DNA of 64,000 nt from CAYPNF01 sp964411985 (GCA_964411985.1 CAYPNF010000001.1:62001-126000), one strand, 5' to 3'. Positions 35,450 to 44,723 are shown, counted from the first letter of the stretch. The notes: generated from the sequence alone by a model not told the origin. Translations and numbers: made by a program.

Positions 35450-36586
35450 CTAGGAAAGATCCTTCATGGTGAGGACCGGGACCTCCTTGGCTGCTGGCGT
35501 AACCAGGGGTTTCAGCGCAGCGACGTTGAACTGATAGCCGACCTCGGGGACCAGAGGCCACAGGATGGGCGCGAGGCAGAGAACCGCCGCCTTGAAGCCT
35601 TGCAGCGTGGCTCCCAAGTTCCCCGTATGAGCCGAGTTATCGGCTTCGTTTTCCATCACGAACGGACCATGATATCCGCGCTGCATCAAGGTCTGAAGGA
35701 ACGCCCGCCAGTCCATGCTGTCGTTGCCACCAAATCCAGGCAGCATCGGCTCGTAATGATGACGATCCCACTCGTGAGCAGGAATGGGGATACCGGCTAC
35801 TTTCGCCAATTCCGGGTCGACTTTCTGCATGGCATAAAGGGCTCCCCAATGCAGGCGTCCGGCGCTGTCGAGGTTCCGTGTACCTTTCACGTGCACCCGG
35901 TGGAGTCGGGTCAGATCGGTCGCCTTGACCACGTCCGAGGGATTGATGTTCTGCCAGACGTCGTGGGATGGATCGTAGGTCTCGCCGTGGGCACGGCTGG
36001 GGATGAGGGCATACATCAGCTTCCGCGCGGCAAGACAACCGGGAAGGTTGTTGTAGGTGGTCGGCCAAGTGGCCGGTTTCCAGCCTTCCATCGGGCAGTT
36101 TTCGTAAATGACGGTGACCCCCAGATCTTCCGCATACTTGATAATGGGTTTGAAGACCCGGGCGTATTCTTCCAAGTTCTTCTGGAAGCCCGAGTCCTGC
36201 GCGCCAAGCTCATGGTTGTAGCCGACGAAGGTCCCGACTTTCACATCGTTCTGGTCACCGCCCAACAAGTGGGCAATGCGAATCAGGCGCAAGATGTGGT
36301 TCTGATTCCTCTCACGCTCGGCGGGGTCTCCCCCGATCAGGTTGTCGTAAGCACCTACCGACAAACGGAGCCCGGCCTCGGAGCAAGCATCCAGGACGCG
36401 CTTGGCATCCTCAGGTCCAAACTGTTCATAATCGAGATGGGTCGCCACGTGGTCTCGCCGAGTACCGTCCCTGCGGAACACGCATAGTTCCATGCCCTGG
36501 GCTCCCACCTCTCGGGTGGTTTTCAGCACCTGCGCAAAACTCTGGCTCTTCAGAGCCGACGTCATGACCCAAATCGGATTGTTCAT
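35450..36586 (-). CDS. Sugar phosphate isomerase/epimerase (TIM barrel)
   Basis: A 378-residue xylose-isomerase-like barrel (AP endonuclease family 2 fold). Likely metal ligands are visible in VIYENCPME, TYDPSHD, HRVHVKGT and FVMENEAD. It is somewhat longer than the usual 280-300 residues, through a C-terminal extension (about 320-378) that is hydrophobic in part. First gene of the isomerase-oxidoreductase-deoC operon. Such pairs with Gfo/Idh/MocA enzymes are common in oxidation/epimerisation of uncommon sugars. Confidence 0.82.
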   Translation of the reverse strand: MNNPIWVMTSALKSQSFAQVLKTTREVGAQGMELCVFRRDGTRRDHVATHLDYEQFGPEDAKRVLDACSEAGLRLSVGAYDNLIGGDPAERERNQNHILRLIRIAHLLGGDQNDVKVGTFVGYNHELGAQDSGFQKNLEEYARVFKPIIKYAEDLGVTVIYENCPMEGWKPATWPTTYNNLPGCLAARKLMYALIPSRAHGETYDPSHDVWQNINPSDVVKATDLTRLHRVHVKGTRNLDSAGRLHWGALYAMQKVDPELAKVAGIPIPAHEWDRHHYEPMLPGFGGNDSMDWRAFLQTLMQRGYHGPFVMENEADNSAHTGNLGATLQGFKAAVLCLAPILWPLVPEVGYQFNVAALKPLVTPAAKEVPVLTMKDLS

Positions 36587-36691
36587 AAGATGGCGTTGGT
36601 TGGTGGAATGTTCTGAATAAGAACGTGGCGAAAACCCGTCCGGGGATCAAGACGGAACTCCACATTCTTGCCGGTTGGACTCTCCGAGCGC

Positions 36692-37048
36692 TTACTTCTT
36701 CTCCACCAGCTCGGAGTAAATGTTAGCTTCCATCTCGGTAATCCGCCCATCGCGGTTGGTATCACACCGGGAAACCGCCTCATTGAAGGCAGTATTCGGG
36801 CCGCGCACGATCCGGGTCTTGTGCTCAAACACAATGGGGATTTCCACCTTGGTGCTGCTCTCGCTCCTGCCTTCAGGACTGGAGACCCGGCTGACAGCTT
36901 CGTAGAACACCCGCGCGGCTTTTTCGTTTTCAAATTCGATGGGGACACGGCCTACATCCTTCTGCACGGTTTCTTCGTGAGTGATGCACCCGCTCTGGCT
37001 CAGTGCGATCCCCAACAACAAACAAGCTCCTGCCATTTGGGATTTCAT
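36692..37048 (-). CDS. Small EF-hand lipoprotein
   Basis: A 118-residue lipoprotein precursor; lipobox LSQSGC with Cys21. Near the C-terminus, DTNRDGRITEME forms a canonical EF-hand loop (Asp96, Asn98, Asp100, Glu107), so it should bind calcium. The rest is charged and hydrophilic. ATG 37048 gives an ideal signal; the open frame continues upstream without resemblance to anything. It lies between the porin and the sugar operon, same strand, 105 bases before the isomerase start. Confidence 0.65.
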   Translation of the reverse strand: MKSQMAGACLLLGIALSQSGCITHEETVQKDVGRVPIEFENEKAARVFYEAVSRVSSPEGRSESSTKVEIPIVFEHKTRIVRGPNTAFNEAVSRCDTNRDGRITEMEANIYSELVEKK

Positions 37049-37152
37049 AGTGAGGTTTCTGGTTGGACGCAGAAACTGCCGAGGGCATTCGTTTCGGGCC
37101 ACGATCGGGCACAAGCCGCCCGAAGCCGACCTCGACTGGGAGACCACCCCCG

Positions 37153-37188
37153 AAAGGAAAAGCCCCTCCCGGCGAACCAGGAGGGGCT
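37153..37188 (-). terminator. Rho-independent terminator of the porin gene
   Basis: Perfect 9-bp stem AGCCCCTCC (37161-37169) with GGAGGGGCT (37180-37188). On the minus strand it is followed by TTTCCTTTC. It lies 28 bases past the porin stop. Confidence 0.75.
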
Positions 37189-37215
37189 GCAGAACCCGCG
37201 AAGCGGGATTGGAGA

Positions 37216-38373
37216 TTAGAACTTGTAGATCACGTTCAGAGCGAGAGACAACGCATTGTCGTCATACTCAGCCGGACTGGTGCCACCGTTGAAAAGGCCG
37301 GGGCCACTGAGGGCAGTGTCCCAACGGAACTCGAGACGGGTGATGGCGTTGGCCCAGAGGTTGTAATCCACCGTGGCAGTGACGCCGAGCAATTCGACGC
37401 TTTCGCCCGTGGAAGTACCGTAACCACCGTAAGAGGAGGTTGCGTACTCAACACGGCCGTTCAGCTTCAGCTTCTCGGTCGCCTGATAGCTGAGGTATCC
37501 GCCGACAGCGTTCTCGTAGGAACTGTCGCGCAACGCGTTGGCACGGTAATCATACGCGGCACCCACGCTCAACCCCTCGGCAGGAGTCGGCACAGAGGCT
37601 CCAACGTAGAGGTTCATGATGTCTTTGCCATTCGCTATGCCGCTGTCGATGATTCCGGAGTAGAGCGAAGCTCCTTTCAGGGCCCCAGCGCTTTCGGGAG
37701 CGGTGACCGTGATCGAGCCGAGATAGGACTTCAGGGTTTCTACACCTCCGGGAGGGCGGGAGTTGATGTTATTAACCTCACCGCGATCGGCGACACCAGC
37801 GGACAGACTCAGCACATCGTTGACCTTGTAGCTGGCCAGGACGCCCGTGTGGACGATGGGTTCGATAAAGAAACCATAGGAGCGGCTATAGTTCGGGTTG
37901 TTGCCGGCTTCCATGACTTCGTATCCGACGATGGTATCCCAGACACCCATCTTGATCTCCAGCCCGTTGCCAATCGGCGCGCGCATATTCACATACGCGT
38001 TCTTGACGGCAAGGTCGGAAGAATTCACCCCGAGAGGCGAACTGGCAGTGTTCACTGCATTTGCGTCCGGCCCAAACATGAGGCCAACGCGATACCCGGC
38101 GGACCACTGGCTTTCATCCAGCGGCTTCTCGAGCTGCAGCTTGACCACGTTCAGGTTGAAACCGTCCGATTTATCCCCGCCGTCGAACGACCGGCCGGGA
38201 AGCATGTTGCCGTTACCGAACTGCCAGATGGCAGAGGTGTCCACATAACCGCTGATGGTGGTTGACTGAAGAGTCGTCATCACCGGGTGCAGCGCCTCTT
38301 CGGCCTGGGCTGCGGAGGCGAGACTGATCACGCCCATCGCGGCCAGTCCATGGGTCCATTTATTGAACTTCAT
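37216..38373 (-). CDS. Outer-membrane beta-barrel porin (BBP2/OmpL-like)
   Basis: A 385-residue precursor; signal peptide ending ASAAQA. The mature protein is made of alternating amphipathic strands, with typical segments GYVDTSAIWQF, VKLQLEKPLDE, GLEIKMGVWDT and LTRLEFRWDT-like strands, and ends in YKF with the C-terminal phenylalanine used for outer-membrane insertion. This is the pattern of the putative beta-barrel porin-2 family. ATG 38373 is supported by a strong AGGAGG ribosome-binding site 8 bases upstream, rare in this window. It has its own promoter, a leader palindrome and a terminator, so it is a single-gene unit and probably highly expressed. Confidence 0.8.
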   Translation of the reverse strand: MKFNKWTHGLAAMGVISLASAAQAEEALHPVMTTLQSTTISGYVDTSAIWQFGNGNMLPGRSFDGGDKSDGFNLNVVKLQLEKPLDESQWSAGYRVGLMFGPDANAVNTASSPLGVNSSDLAVKNAYVNMRAPIGNGLEIKMGVWDTIVGYEVMEAGNNPNYSRSYGFFIEPIVHTGVLASYKVNDVLSLSAGVADRGEVNNINSRPPGGVETLKSYLGSITVTAPESAGALKGASLYSGIIDSGIANGKDIMNLYVGASVPTPAEGLSVGAAYDYRANALRDSSYENAVGGYLSYQATEKLKLNGRVEYATSSYGGYGTSTGESVELLGVTATVDYNLWANAITRLEFRWDTALSGPGLFNGGTSPAEYDDNALSLALNVIYKF

Positions 38374-38438
38374 TCGAGTTCCTCCTGCGAGGTTGTTTTG
38401 CCTGTTGTTGTTTTGTTTGCGTTTCAATGCGTTTGTCA

Positions 38439-38457
38439 GGGTAAATCCAGTTTACCC
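38439..38457 (-). promoter_or_regulatory. Perfect palindrome in the porin leader
   Basis: GGGTAAA and TTTACCC are separated by five bases, 66 bases upstream of the porin start and about 20 bases downstream of the predicted transcription start. The symmetric 7-5-7 layout fits a dimeric repressor operator. Confidence 0.5.
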
Positions 38458-38485
38458 ACACACCAAAAACGGTGCATTTCGGCGG

Positions 38486-38513
38486 AAAATAGCAAATGAG
38501 CCCATCTTGACAA
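38486..38513 (-). promoter_or_regulatory. Candidate sigma70 promoter of the porin gene
   Basis: On the minus strand, TTGTCA (38508-38513) and TATTTT (38486-38491) are spaced by 16 bases. Expected start near 38479, giving a leader of about 105 bases. Confidence 0.45.
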
Positions 38514-38596
38514 CTCATTTTTTACGCCTGCCTCTGCCGCAGGCGCTTGCTGAATGCAGGGTTCGGGCGCTGGAAACATCGCCACCGCAAAGGAGA

Positions 38597-39802
38597 TCAG
38601 GAACGAAACGAACGCGATTTCAGGCGACCCAGGGCCAGGAAACGGTGAAACAAGCGGCGATGTGCCGTGACCAGAGCTACGCGCTGCAACTGCTTGGGCG
38701 TCATCCATTTTGTCCCCAAACCGTCGGCATCCAAGGCATCCTTCCTGTTCCAGGAGTACCCCACACTCGTATAACGATATTTGGTAATACAGTGCTTGAG
38801 CTCGGCTACATGTCGCCACCCATCAGCAGGGCTGAGTTCAGCCAACCGTACCAGGCAGTCACGATCCTCCTCTCCCGCAAGCACTTCCCCACACGGAAAC
38901 TCCCAGAAAGCCCCATTGACATCCGATACAACCCGGCGCCTCACGAGATAGCGCTCCTCTCGTTCGATCAAGAGCACCAAGACCCGCTTCTGGATCGGTT
39001 TCGCCTTCGTTTTGCGATGGGGAATCCGATCCGTCCGCCCCCGGGCAAGTGCCTTGCAGAAGCGGTTCCAGGGACAGACACTGCAGGAAGGGTTGGTAGG
39101 CGTGCAGACCAGAGCCCCCAACTCCATCAACCCCTGATTCAGATCGCCACAGGGGTTGGGAGAAGCAACTTGGTCAGTCAGCTTGCACGCTGTCTGAACA
39201 AGCCCTTCCGCCATCTTCCAGAGCCATTCCTGCGCTGGCTTTCTGGACAAATCCTGCTCAAACCCAAACACCCTCGAGAACACCCTCGCCACATTCCCGT
39301 CCAGCACAGGAACCGGATCCCCATAGGCAATACTGCACACCGCTCCAGCCGTGTACTTTCCAATCCCCGGCAACATAAGCACATCGTCATACTTCCTCGG
39401 AAAGACCCCACCGTAATCCCGCAGAATTGCGACAGCAGACTCCTGCAGCCTGCGAGCCCGGCTGTAATAACCCAAGCCTTCCCAGAGTCGGAGAACCTGA
39501 TCTGGTTCAGCTTTGGCAAGGGATGCCAAGTCAGGCAAGGTCCCCATCCAACGCTCGTAATACGGAATGACAGTAGCGACTCTGGTTTGCTGCAGCATGA
39601 TCTCCGACACCCAAACTGCATAGGGCTCGCGGATTCTGCGCCATGGCAAATCGCGGGCGTGTTCGGAGAACCACTCCAAGAGCCTTAGGACGAGCCCGTT
39701 TCTGAGCCTGGCGTTGGGAAAAGCCAGAGTCAGCGGCTGGCTTCCGGCTTCGCGCGCGGAGGAACCACCCAAGGCTTTGGTTCTCGCTTCAGGTCGGATC
39801 AC
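38597..39802 (-). CDS. mutY: A/G-specific adenine glycosylase
   Basis: Removes adenine mispaired with 8-oxoguanine. The catalytic Glu is in SEIMLQQTRVATVIPYY; the helix-hairpin-helix LPGIGKYTAGAV is followed by VPVLDGNVARV with the catalytic Asp; the 4Fe-4S ligands are C-x6-C-x2-C-x5-C (CTPTNPSCSVCPWNRFC); a NUDIX-like domain for 8-oxoG recognition forms the C-terminal 130 residues. No ATG is available near the family start. GTG at 39802 is used here; TTG at 39772 would trim 10 residues. Longer versions would overlap the oligopeptidase gene. The gene is 82 bases downstream of that gene on the same strand. Confidence 0.9.
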   Translation of the reverse strand: MIRPEARTKALGGSSAREAGSQPLTLAFPNARLRNGLVLRLLEWFSEHARDLPWRRIREPYAVWVSEIMLQQTRVATVIPYYERWMGTLPDLASLAKAEPDQVLRLWEGLGYYSRARRLQESAVAILRDYGGVFPRKYDDVLMLPGIGKYTAGAVCSIAYGDPVPVLDGNVARVFSRVFGFEQDLSRKPAQEWLWKMAEGLVQTACKLTDQVASPNPCGDLNQGLMELGALVCTPTNPSCSVCPWNRFCKALARGRTDRIPHRKTKAKPIQKRVLVLLIEREERYLVRRRVVSDVNGAFWEFPCGEVLAGEEDRDCLVRLAELSPADGWRHVAELKHCITKYRYTSVGYSWNRKDALDADGLGTKWMTPKQLQRVALVTAHRRLFHRFLALGRLKSRSFRS

Positions 39803-39884
39803 GGGAGTTCGAGCGGACACATTGCACCCCTGAATGCAGGCATGGGCGGCCGTTCCGCTGTGCCCCTTGCTGGCGTAGTGGTTC

Positions 39885-42053
39885 TCAGTTGGCGGGGAGC
39901 TTGGCCTGAAAACGAAGGGTTTTGCAGAGGAAAGCCCAGCGATCCGCCACCTCTTCGATCTGCTTGGTAGTCGGCTTCCCTGCCCCGTGACCAGCTCGGG
40001 TTTCGATGCGAATGAGGACCGGACCTTCTCCGCCCTGGGCAGCCTGCAAGGCCGCAGCGAACTTGAAGCTATGGGCAGGCACCACCCGGTCGTCATGGTC
40101 AGCCGTGGTGATGAGCGTAGGGGGGTATGCTGTTCCGGCCCGGATCCGGTGCAACGGGGAATAGTCATACAGGGCCCTGAACTCCTCGGGCTGATCTGGG
40201 GAACCGTAATCGGAAGTCCAAGCCCAACCAATGGTGAACTTGTGGAAGCGGAGCATGTCGAGTACTCCCACCGCCGGAAGGGCGGCACCGTACAGTTCCG
40301 GACGTTGGGTGACGCAGGCGCCAACTAACAACCCCCCATTGCTCCCGCCACCAATCGCCAACCTCTTTGGAACCGTGTAGCGATTGGCAATCAACCATTC
40401 GGCAGCCGCGGTGAAATCATCAAATACATTCTGCTTCCGCAAGCGGGTACCTGCCTGGTGCCAGCTTTCGCCGTACTCTCCCCCCCCGCGGAGGTTCGCC
40501 ATGACGTAGACTCCACCCATTTCCATCCAGACCAGGTTCGCGGGCGAGAAGGAGGGGGTGAGGCTAATATTGAACCCACCATAGCCGTAGAGGTACGTGG
40601 GGGCTTTGCCATCCCGCTTGAGTCCCTTCTTGTGGGATATGAAAAGCGGGATCTTCGTGCCGTCTTTGCTCGGAATGAAAACCTGAGTGGTCTCAATATC
40701 GCTTGGCGAGAAGGCAAGCTTGGGTTGCCGGAACACCTTGCTCTCCCGGTTGACCAAGTCGTGGCGATAGATGACTGCGGGTGTATTGAAGCTAGTGTAG
40801 GAATAGAATGTCTCCCGATCGGTGCGTTTGCCCCCAAAACCGCCCGCCGACCCGATCCCCGGCAGAGGCAACTCCCCTTTCGGTGACCCGTCCAAGGAGA
40901 AAAACCGAATCACCGAGTGAGCATCCTTGAGGTAGTTGGCGATGAACTGATCGTGGACCACACTCACCCCGGTCAACGTCTCGGACGCTTCCGGCAAAAT
41001 CGTCTTCCATTCCGACCGACCCGGGCGGTCAAGATCGATGGCGATCAGCCTGCTCCGGGGGGAGTCCAAGTCGGTGACAAACCAGAAGACGCGCCCCTGG
41101 TTATCCACGAAGTTGTACGAAGCATCGAAGTCGTTCAGTAATTCCACCACCTTGGCCTTGGGGTCGGTCAGATCGAGGTAGAAGAACCGGTTCTTGGGAT
41201 CGGTTCCCTGTGACACCGTGATCGTGAGATAACGTCCGTCGTCCGTAACGGATGCCCCAAACCCCCATTCCTTATGATCGGGACGCTCGTAGACGAGGCG
41301 GTCTTCTGACTGCGGCGTGCCCAGGCGGTGATAGTAGACCTTCTGGAAGTAGTTGACGCTGCTGAGTTCGGAACCCGCCTTGGGTTCGTCATAACGGCTG
41401 TAGAAGAAGCCTTGATGGTCATGCGTCCAAGAGGCACCCGAGAACTTGACCCATCGCAAATGGTCCGTCAGATCCTGACGGGTGCGAATGTCGCGCACTT
41501 TCCATTCCTGCCAGTCGGATCCGCCTGAGGAGACTCCGTAGGCCAGGTAGTTGCCATCCTCGCTCACCGCCGTTCCACTCAAGGCAACCGTTCCATCTTT
41601 GGAAAGGGTGTTGGGATCCAGGAGCAACTGCGGAGAATCCTCGAGCGAAGACAAGGTGTAGAGCACGCTCTGATTCTGGAGTCCATCGTTACGAAAGTAG
41701 AAATAGCGCCCACCCTGGCGGTAAGGCACTCCGTAACGTTCATAGTTCCAGATCTTGGTGAGCCTCTGACGGATCGCCTCGCGCTGGGGAATGGATCCCA
41801 GGTAGGCGAAAGTAAGCTGATTCTGCGCTTTCACCCAGGCCTTGGTAGCAGGAGAGTTCTCCTCCTCCAGCCAGCGGTAGGGGTCGGCTACGGTGACGCC
41901 ATGATAGACGTCGGTCTGATTCGTCTTGGCCGTAACAGGGTAATCACGATGCGGCACGGACCATCCGAACCTCTTGGAGTCGGCAGCGTTCGTCATGGAG
42001 TGGGTGAGAATCGCCAAAAAGGCGACCATGGATGTTCGGGAGGCAAAGCTCAT
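39885..42053 (-). CDS. Prolyl oligopeptidase, family S9A
   Basis: A 722-residue serine peptidase that cleaves after proline in short peptides. The N-terminal seven-bladed propeller begins around DPYRWLEEENSPATKAWV. The alpha/beta hydrolase domain has GGGSNGGLLVG with Ser571, ADHDDRVVPAHS with the catalytic Asp (654/655) and RAGHGAGK with His689. The signal peptide ends near residue 23 (MTNAA), so it is exported to the periplasm. It starts 6 bases after the serine acetyltransferase stop, suggesting a joint transcript with it and possibly mutY. Confidence 0.92.
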   Translation of the reverse strand: MSFASRTSMVAFLAILTHSMTNAADSKRFGWSVPHRDYPVTAKTNQTDVYHGVTVADPYRWLEEENSPATKAWVKAQNQLTFAYLGSIPQREAIRQRLTKIWNYERYGVPYRQGGRYFYFRNDGLQNQSVLYTLSSLEDSPQLLLDPNTLSKDGTVALSGTAVSEDGNYLAYGVSSGGSDWQEWKVRDIRTRQDLTDHLRWVKFSGASWTHDHQGFFYSRYDEPKAGSELSSVNYFQKVYYHRLGTPQSEDRLVYERPDHKEWGFGASVTDDGRYLTITVSQGTDPKNRFFYLDLTDPKAKVVELLNDFDASYNFVDNQGRVFWFVTDLDSPRSRLIAIDLDRPGRSEWKTILPEASETLTGVSVVHDQFIANYLKDAHSVIRFFSLDGSPKGELPLPGIGSAGGFGGKRTDRETFYSYTSFNTPAVIYRHDLVNRESKVFRQPKLAFSPSDIETTQVFIPSKDGTKIPLFISHKKGLKRDGKAPTYLYGYGGFNISLTPSFSPANLVWMEMGGVYVMANLRGGGEYGESWHQAGTRLRKQNVFDDFTAAAEWLIANRYTVPKRLAIGGGSNGGLLVGACVTQRPELYGAALPAVGVLDMLRFHKFTIGWAWTSDYGSPDQPEEFRALYDYSPLHRIRAGTAYPPTLITTADHDDRVVPAHSFKFAAALQAAQGGEGPVLIRIETRAGHGAGKPTTKQIEEVADRWAFLCKTLRFQAKLPAN

Positions 42054-42059
42054 GGCAGG

Positions 42060-43043
42060 TTAAATCTGGAAATCAATCACATCGCGACGGTTCGGTTTGG
42101 ACATCACTTTGATCTTCACGTCTTCATTCACCACGAGGGAGTGGGGCGGTACGCTCTGGGTGAGGAAGACATTCGCCCCGATCGTGCTTCCGGCTCCAAC
42201 CACGGTGTCCCCCCCCATGATGGTGGCCCCCGCATAGATCGTGACGTTGTCCTCCAGTGTAGGATGCCGCTTTTGCCCCCTTAGGGTCTGGCCTCCGGCC
42301 AAAGAACGGGCCACCAATCCAACGCCTTGGTACATTTTGACATGGTTACCGATCTCCGAGGTCTCTCCCACCACGGTGCCGGTGCAGTGGTCGACAAAAA
42401 AGTGCGATCCGATGCGGGCGCCGGGATGAAGGTCCATGCCAGTGCGAGAGTGGGCCCATTCGGTCATAATGCGGGGGATCAAAGCGACGTGCTTCTTGTA
42501 GAGCTCGTGTGCTACTCTTTGCACAGCAATGGCTTCCACGAATGGATAAGCCACAATTACTTCTTCGGTGCTCAGGGCCGCCGGATCGCCGTTATAGGCC
42601 GCCTCGACATCAGTCTGCAAAAGCTCCCGCACGTTCGGCAAGAGCCCGAGAAACTCCGTTGTCACCTGGCGGGCGAGGGCACGGAGGCCGGAACGCGCTT
42701 CCTCGGCCGGGGGAGCGTACTCGAAACTCTTATAGATCTCCTCCTCCAACCGCTCCTGAACTCCGTCCATCAGACAAGCAGTCTGCGCCTCCAGTTCGGA
42801 AGAATGGATCACCCTCTCATCAAAGAAGCCGGGGAAAAGCAGTTTCAAGAGGTCCTCCGTGATCTGCGCGATTCCGGTTTTGGACGGAAGGTTCTTGCCG
42901 TCCACATGGTTAATCCCCCCAGCCCTTTCGTAGGAGGCCATCAGACTCTTGGTCAGATCGACTACAGTCAAATGCACGGGGTCACTATTTAGCAGAGCTG
43001 GCCGAATGGCAAGTGGGTCGCTGGAAAGAGGGGGAACACGCAC
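42060..43043 (-). CDS. cysE: Serine O-acetyltransferase
   Basis: Makes O-acetylserine for cysteine synthesis; trimeric left-handed beta-helix enzyme. A helical N-terminal domain of about 190 residues precedes the hexapeptide repeats (GARIGSHFFVDHCTGTVVGET, residues spread over about 225-245; then IYAGATIMGG and GAGSTIGANVFL). The HSRTGMDLHPG segment carries the acetyltransferase histidine and aspartate. At 327 residues it is of the longer EpsC/SrpH type. GTG 43043 is the furthest plausible start; ATG 42941 would leave the known domains intact. No cysK lies adjacent. Confidence 0.88.
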   Translation of the reverse strand: MRVPPLSSDPLAIRPALLNSDPVHLTVVDLTKSLMASYERAGGINHVDGKNLPSKTGIAQITEDLLKLLFPGFFDERVIHSSELEAQTACLMDGVQERLEEEIYKSFEYAPPAEEARSGLRALARQVTTEFLGLLPNVRELLQTDVEAAYNGDPAALSTEEVIVAYPFVEAIAVQRVAHELYKKHVALIPRIMTEWAHSRTGMDLHPGARIGSHFFVDHCTGTVVGETSEIGNHVKMYQGVGLVARSLAGGQTLRGQKRHPTLEDNVTIYAGATIMGGDTVVGAGSTIGANVFLTQSVPPHSLVVNEDVKIKVMSKPNRRDVIDFQI

Positions 43044-43050
43044 CGGAAGA

Positions 43051-43079
43051 TTGACAGGAAAACGCAGTTCCTCTATTTA
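43051..43079 (+). promoter_or_regulatory. Sigma70 promoter of the GH51 gene
   Basis: TTGACA (43051-43056) and TATTTA (43074-43079) with a 17-base spacer; the predicted leader is about 70 bases. Confidence 0.55.
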
Positions 43080-43154
43080 GTTACGAACCTTAACTATTGA
43101 ACATCCACGCTGGTTGACGTCGTTCCTGAATGTTCTGAGCCAGAATCACGTACT

Positions 43155-44723
43155 ATGAGACCTTCTTCGCTATCCACCTTCCGTTCGCTGCCCGCACTCG
43201 CGCTGCTCTGTGTTCTACCCACTTGGGGAGCCGACGCCCCTGCAGGCGGTCCGGCCGCGCGGCTACTGCTAAAACCGGGGGAGGCAAAGACCAAGATCGA
43301 TCGCAATATATACGGGCATTTCTCCGAACACCTGGGGCGTTGTGTCTACGAAGGATACTGGGTGGAGGAAGACAGCTCGATTCCCAATACCAAGGGGATC
43401 CGAAACGACGTGGTGGAAGCGCTCAAGAAGATCAAGGTGCCCGTACTCCGCTGGCCAGGCGGGTGCTTTGCCGATGAGTATCATTGGAAAGATGGCATCG
43501 GACCTCGAGACAAACGTCCTTCAATGGTCAATACCCACTGGGGCAAGGTGGTGGAAAACAACCACTTCGGCACGCATGAGTTCCTGGAACTCTGCAAGTT
43601 GTTGGAATGTGAACCTTACATTTGCGGCAACGTCGGCAGCGGCACCGTGCAAGAGATGCAGGAGTGGGTGGAGTACATGACCTTCGACGGGCAAAGCCCC
43701 ATGGCGAATCTGCGCGCCGCAAACGGCCAGGCAAGCCCATGGAAGGTGAAGTACTTTGGAGTCGGCAACGAGAACTGGGGCTGCGGCGGCAACATGACTC
43801 CCGAGTATTACAGCGACCAGTATCGGCGTTACGCTACCTACGTCCGCAATTTCGGCGGCAACCGGATCTACAAAATCGCCTGTGGCGCCAACGCCTGGGA
43901 TTACCGATGGACCGATGTCGTGATGAAGGAGGCCGGGGGACAGATGGACGGGCTCTCCCTGCACTACTACTGCGGGACCGGCAAGAAGAGTCGCTCAGCG
44001 ACCCGGTTTGAAGAGGAAGATTGGTTTTATCTACTCAAGAATGCCCTGCGCATGGAGGAACTCCTGACCAAGCACAGTGAAATCATGGACAAGTACGATC
44101 CGAATAAGCGGGTGGGCATGCTGGTAGATGAGTGGGGCACCTGGCACCAAGTGGAACCAGGTTCGAACCCAGGCTTCCTCTACCAGCAGAGCACCCTGCG
44201 CGACGCGCTGGTAGCGGGGCTGAGCTTGAACATCCTGAACCAGCACTGCGACCGCGTCCGCATGGCCAACATTGCCCAAACCGTCAACGTGCTCCAGTCC
44301 ATGATTCTCACGGATAAGGAAAAGATGGTTCTCACCCCCACGTACCACGTTTACGAGATGTACACGGTCCACCATGATGCCACCCTGATTCCAGTGGAGG
44401 TGACCTCGGCCCAATACACATTCGGAGCGGAATCCATCCCCGCAGTCAATGTGTCCGCTTCCAAGGACAAAACGGGTAAGGTCCATGTCACGCTTTGCAA
44501 CCTGGATCCGAACCAATCGGTGGCGGTGGCATGCGAACTAGCGGGAGCAGGATCGAAGAAGGTGTCGGGCCGGGTGCTCACGGCTGTCACCATGCAAACG
44601 CACAACACGTTTGAGAAACCGACGGAGATCCAGCCGGTGGGGTTCACGGGATTCTCCGCAAAGGATGATGAATTGAATGTGACACTTCCCGCCAAGTCGG
44701 TGGTGGTTCTGGCTTTGGAATAG
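43155..44723 (+). CDS. Alpha-L-arabinofuranosidase, GH51
   Basis: Releases arabinofuranosyl residues from arabinoxylan or arabinan. Acid/base Glu206 lies in GVGNENWGCGG and nucleophile Glu326 in VDEWGTW; PVLRWPGGCFADEYHWKD is the family fingerprint. 522 residues: a catalytic barrel from about 45 to 400 followed by the C-terminal beta sandwich. The signal peptide (to about residue 26, PTWGA) indicates export, whereas many GH51 enzymes are cytosolic. It has its own promoter and no operon partners; the divergent gene is cysE. Confidence 0.92.
   Translation: MRPSSLSTFRSLPALALLCVLPTWGADAPAGGPAARLLLKPGEAKTKIDRNIYGHFSEHLGRCVYEGYWVEEDSSIPNTKGIRNDVVEALKKIKVPVLRWPGGCFADEYHWKDGIGPRDKRPSMVNTHWGKVVENNHFGTHEFLELCKLLECEPYICGNVGSGTVQEMQEWVEYMTFDGQSPMANLRAANGQASPWKVKYFGVGNENWGCGGNMTPEYYSDQYRRYATYVRNFGGNRIYKIACGANAWDYRWTDVVMKEAGGQMDGLSLHYYCGTGKKSRSATRFEEEDWFYLLKNALRMEELLTKHSEIMDKYDPNKRVGMLVDEWGTWHQVEPGSNPGFLYQQSTLRDALVAGLSLNILNQHCDRVRMANIAQTVNVLQSMILTDKEKMVLTPTYHVYEMYTVHHDATLIPVEVTSAQYTFGAESIPAVNVSASKDKTGKVHVTLCNLDPNQSVAVACELAGAGSKKVSGRVLTAVTMQTHNTFEKPTEIQPVGFTGFSAKDDELNVTLPAKSVVVLALE

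Noticed and set aside
38528..38548. GCCTGC/GCAGGC hairpin as the mutY terminator
   Set aside because: On the minus strand the stem is followed by an A-run, not T residues.
39803..40324. N-terminal extension of mutY
   Set aside because: It would overlap the oligopeptidase coding region, and the residues do not look like a glycosylase.
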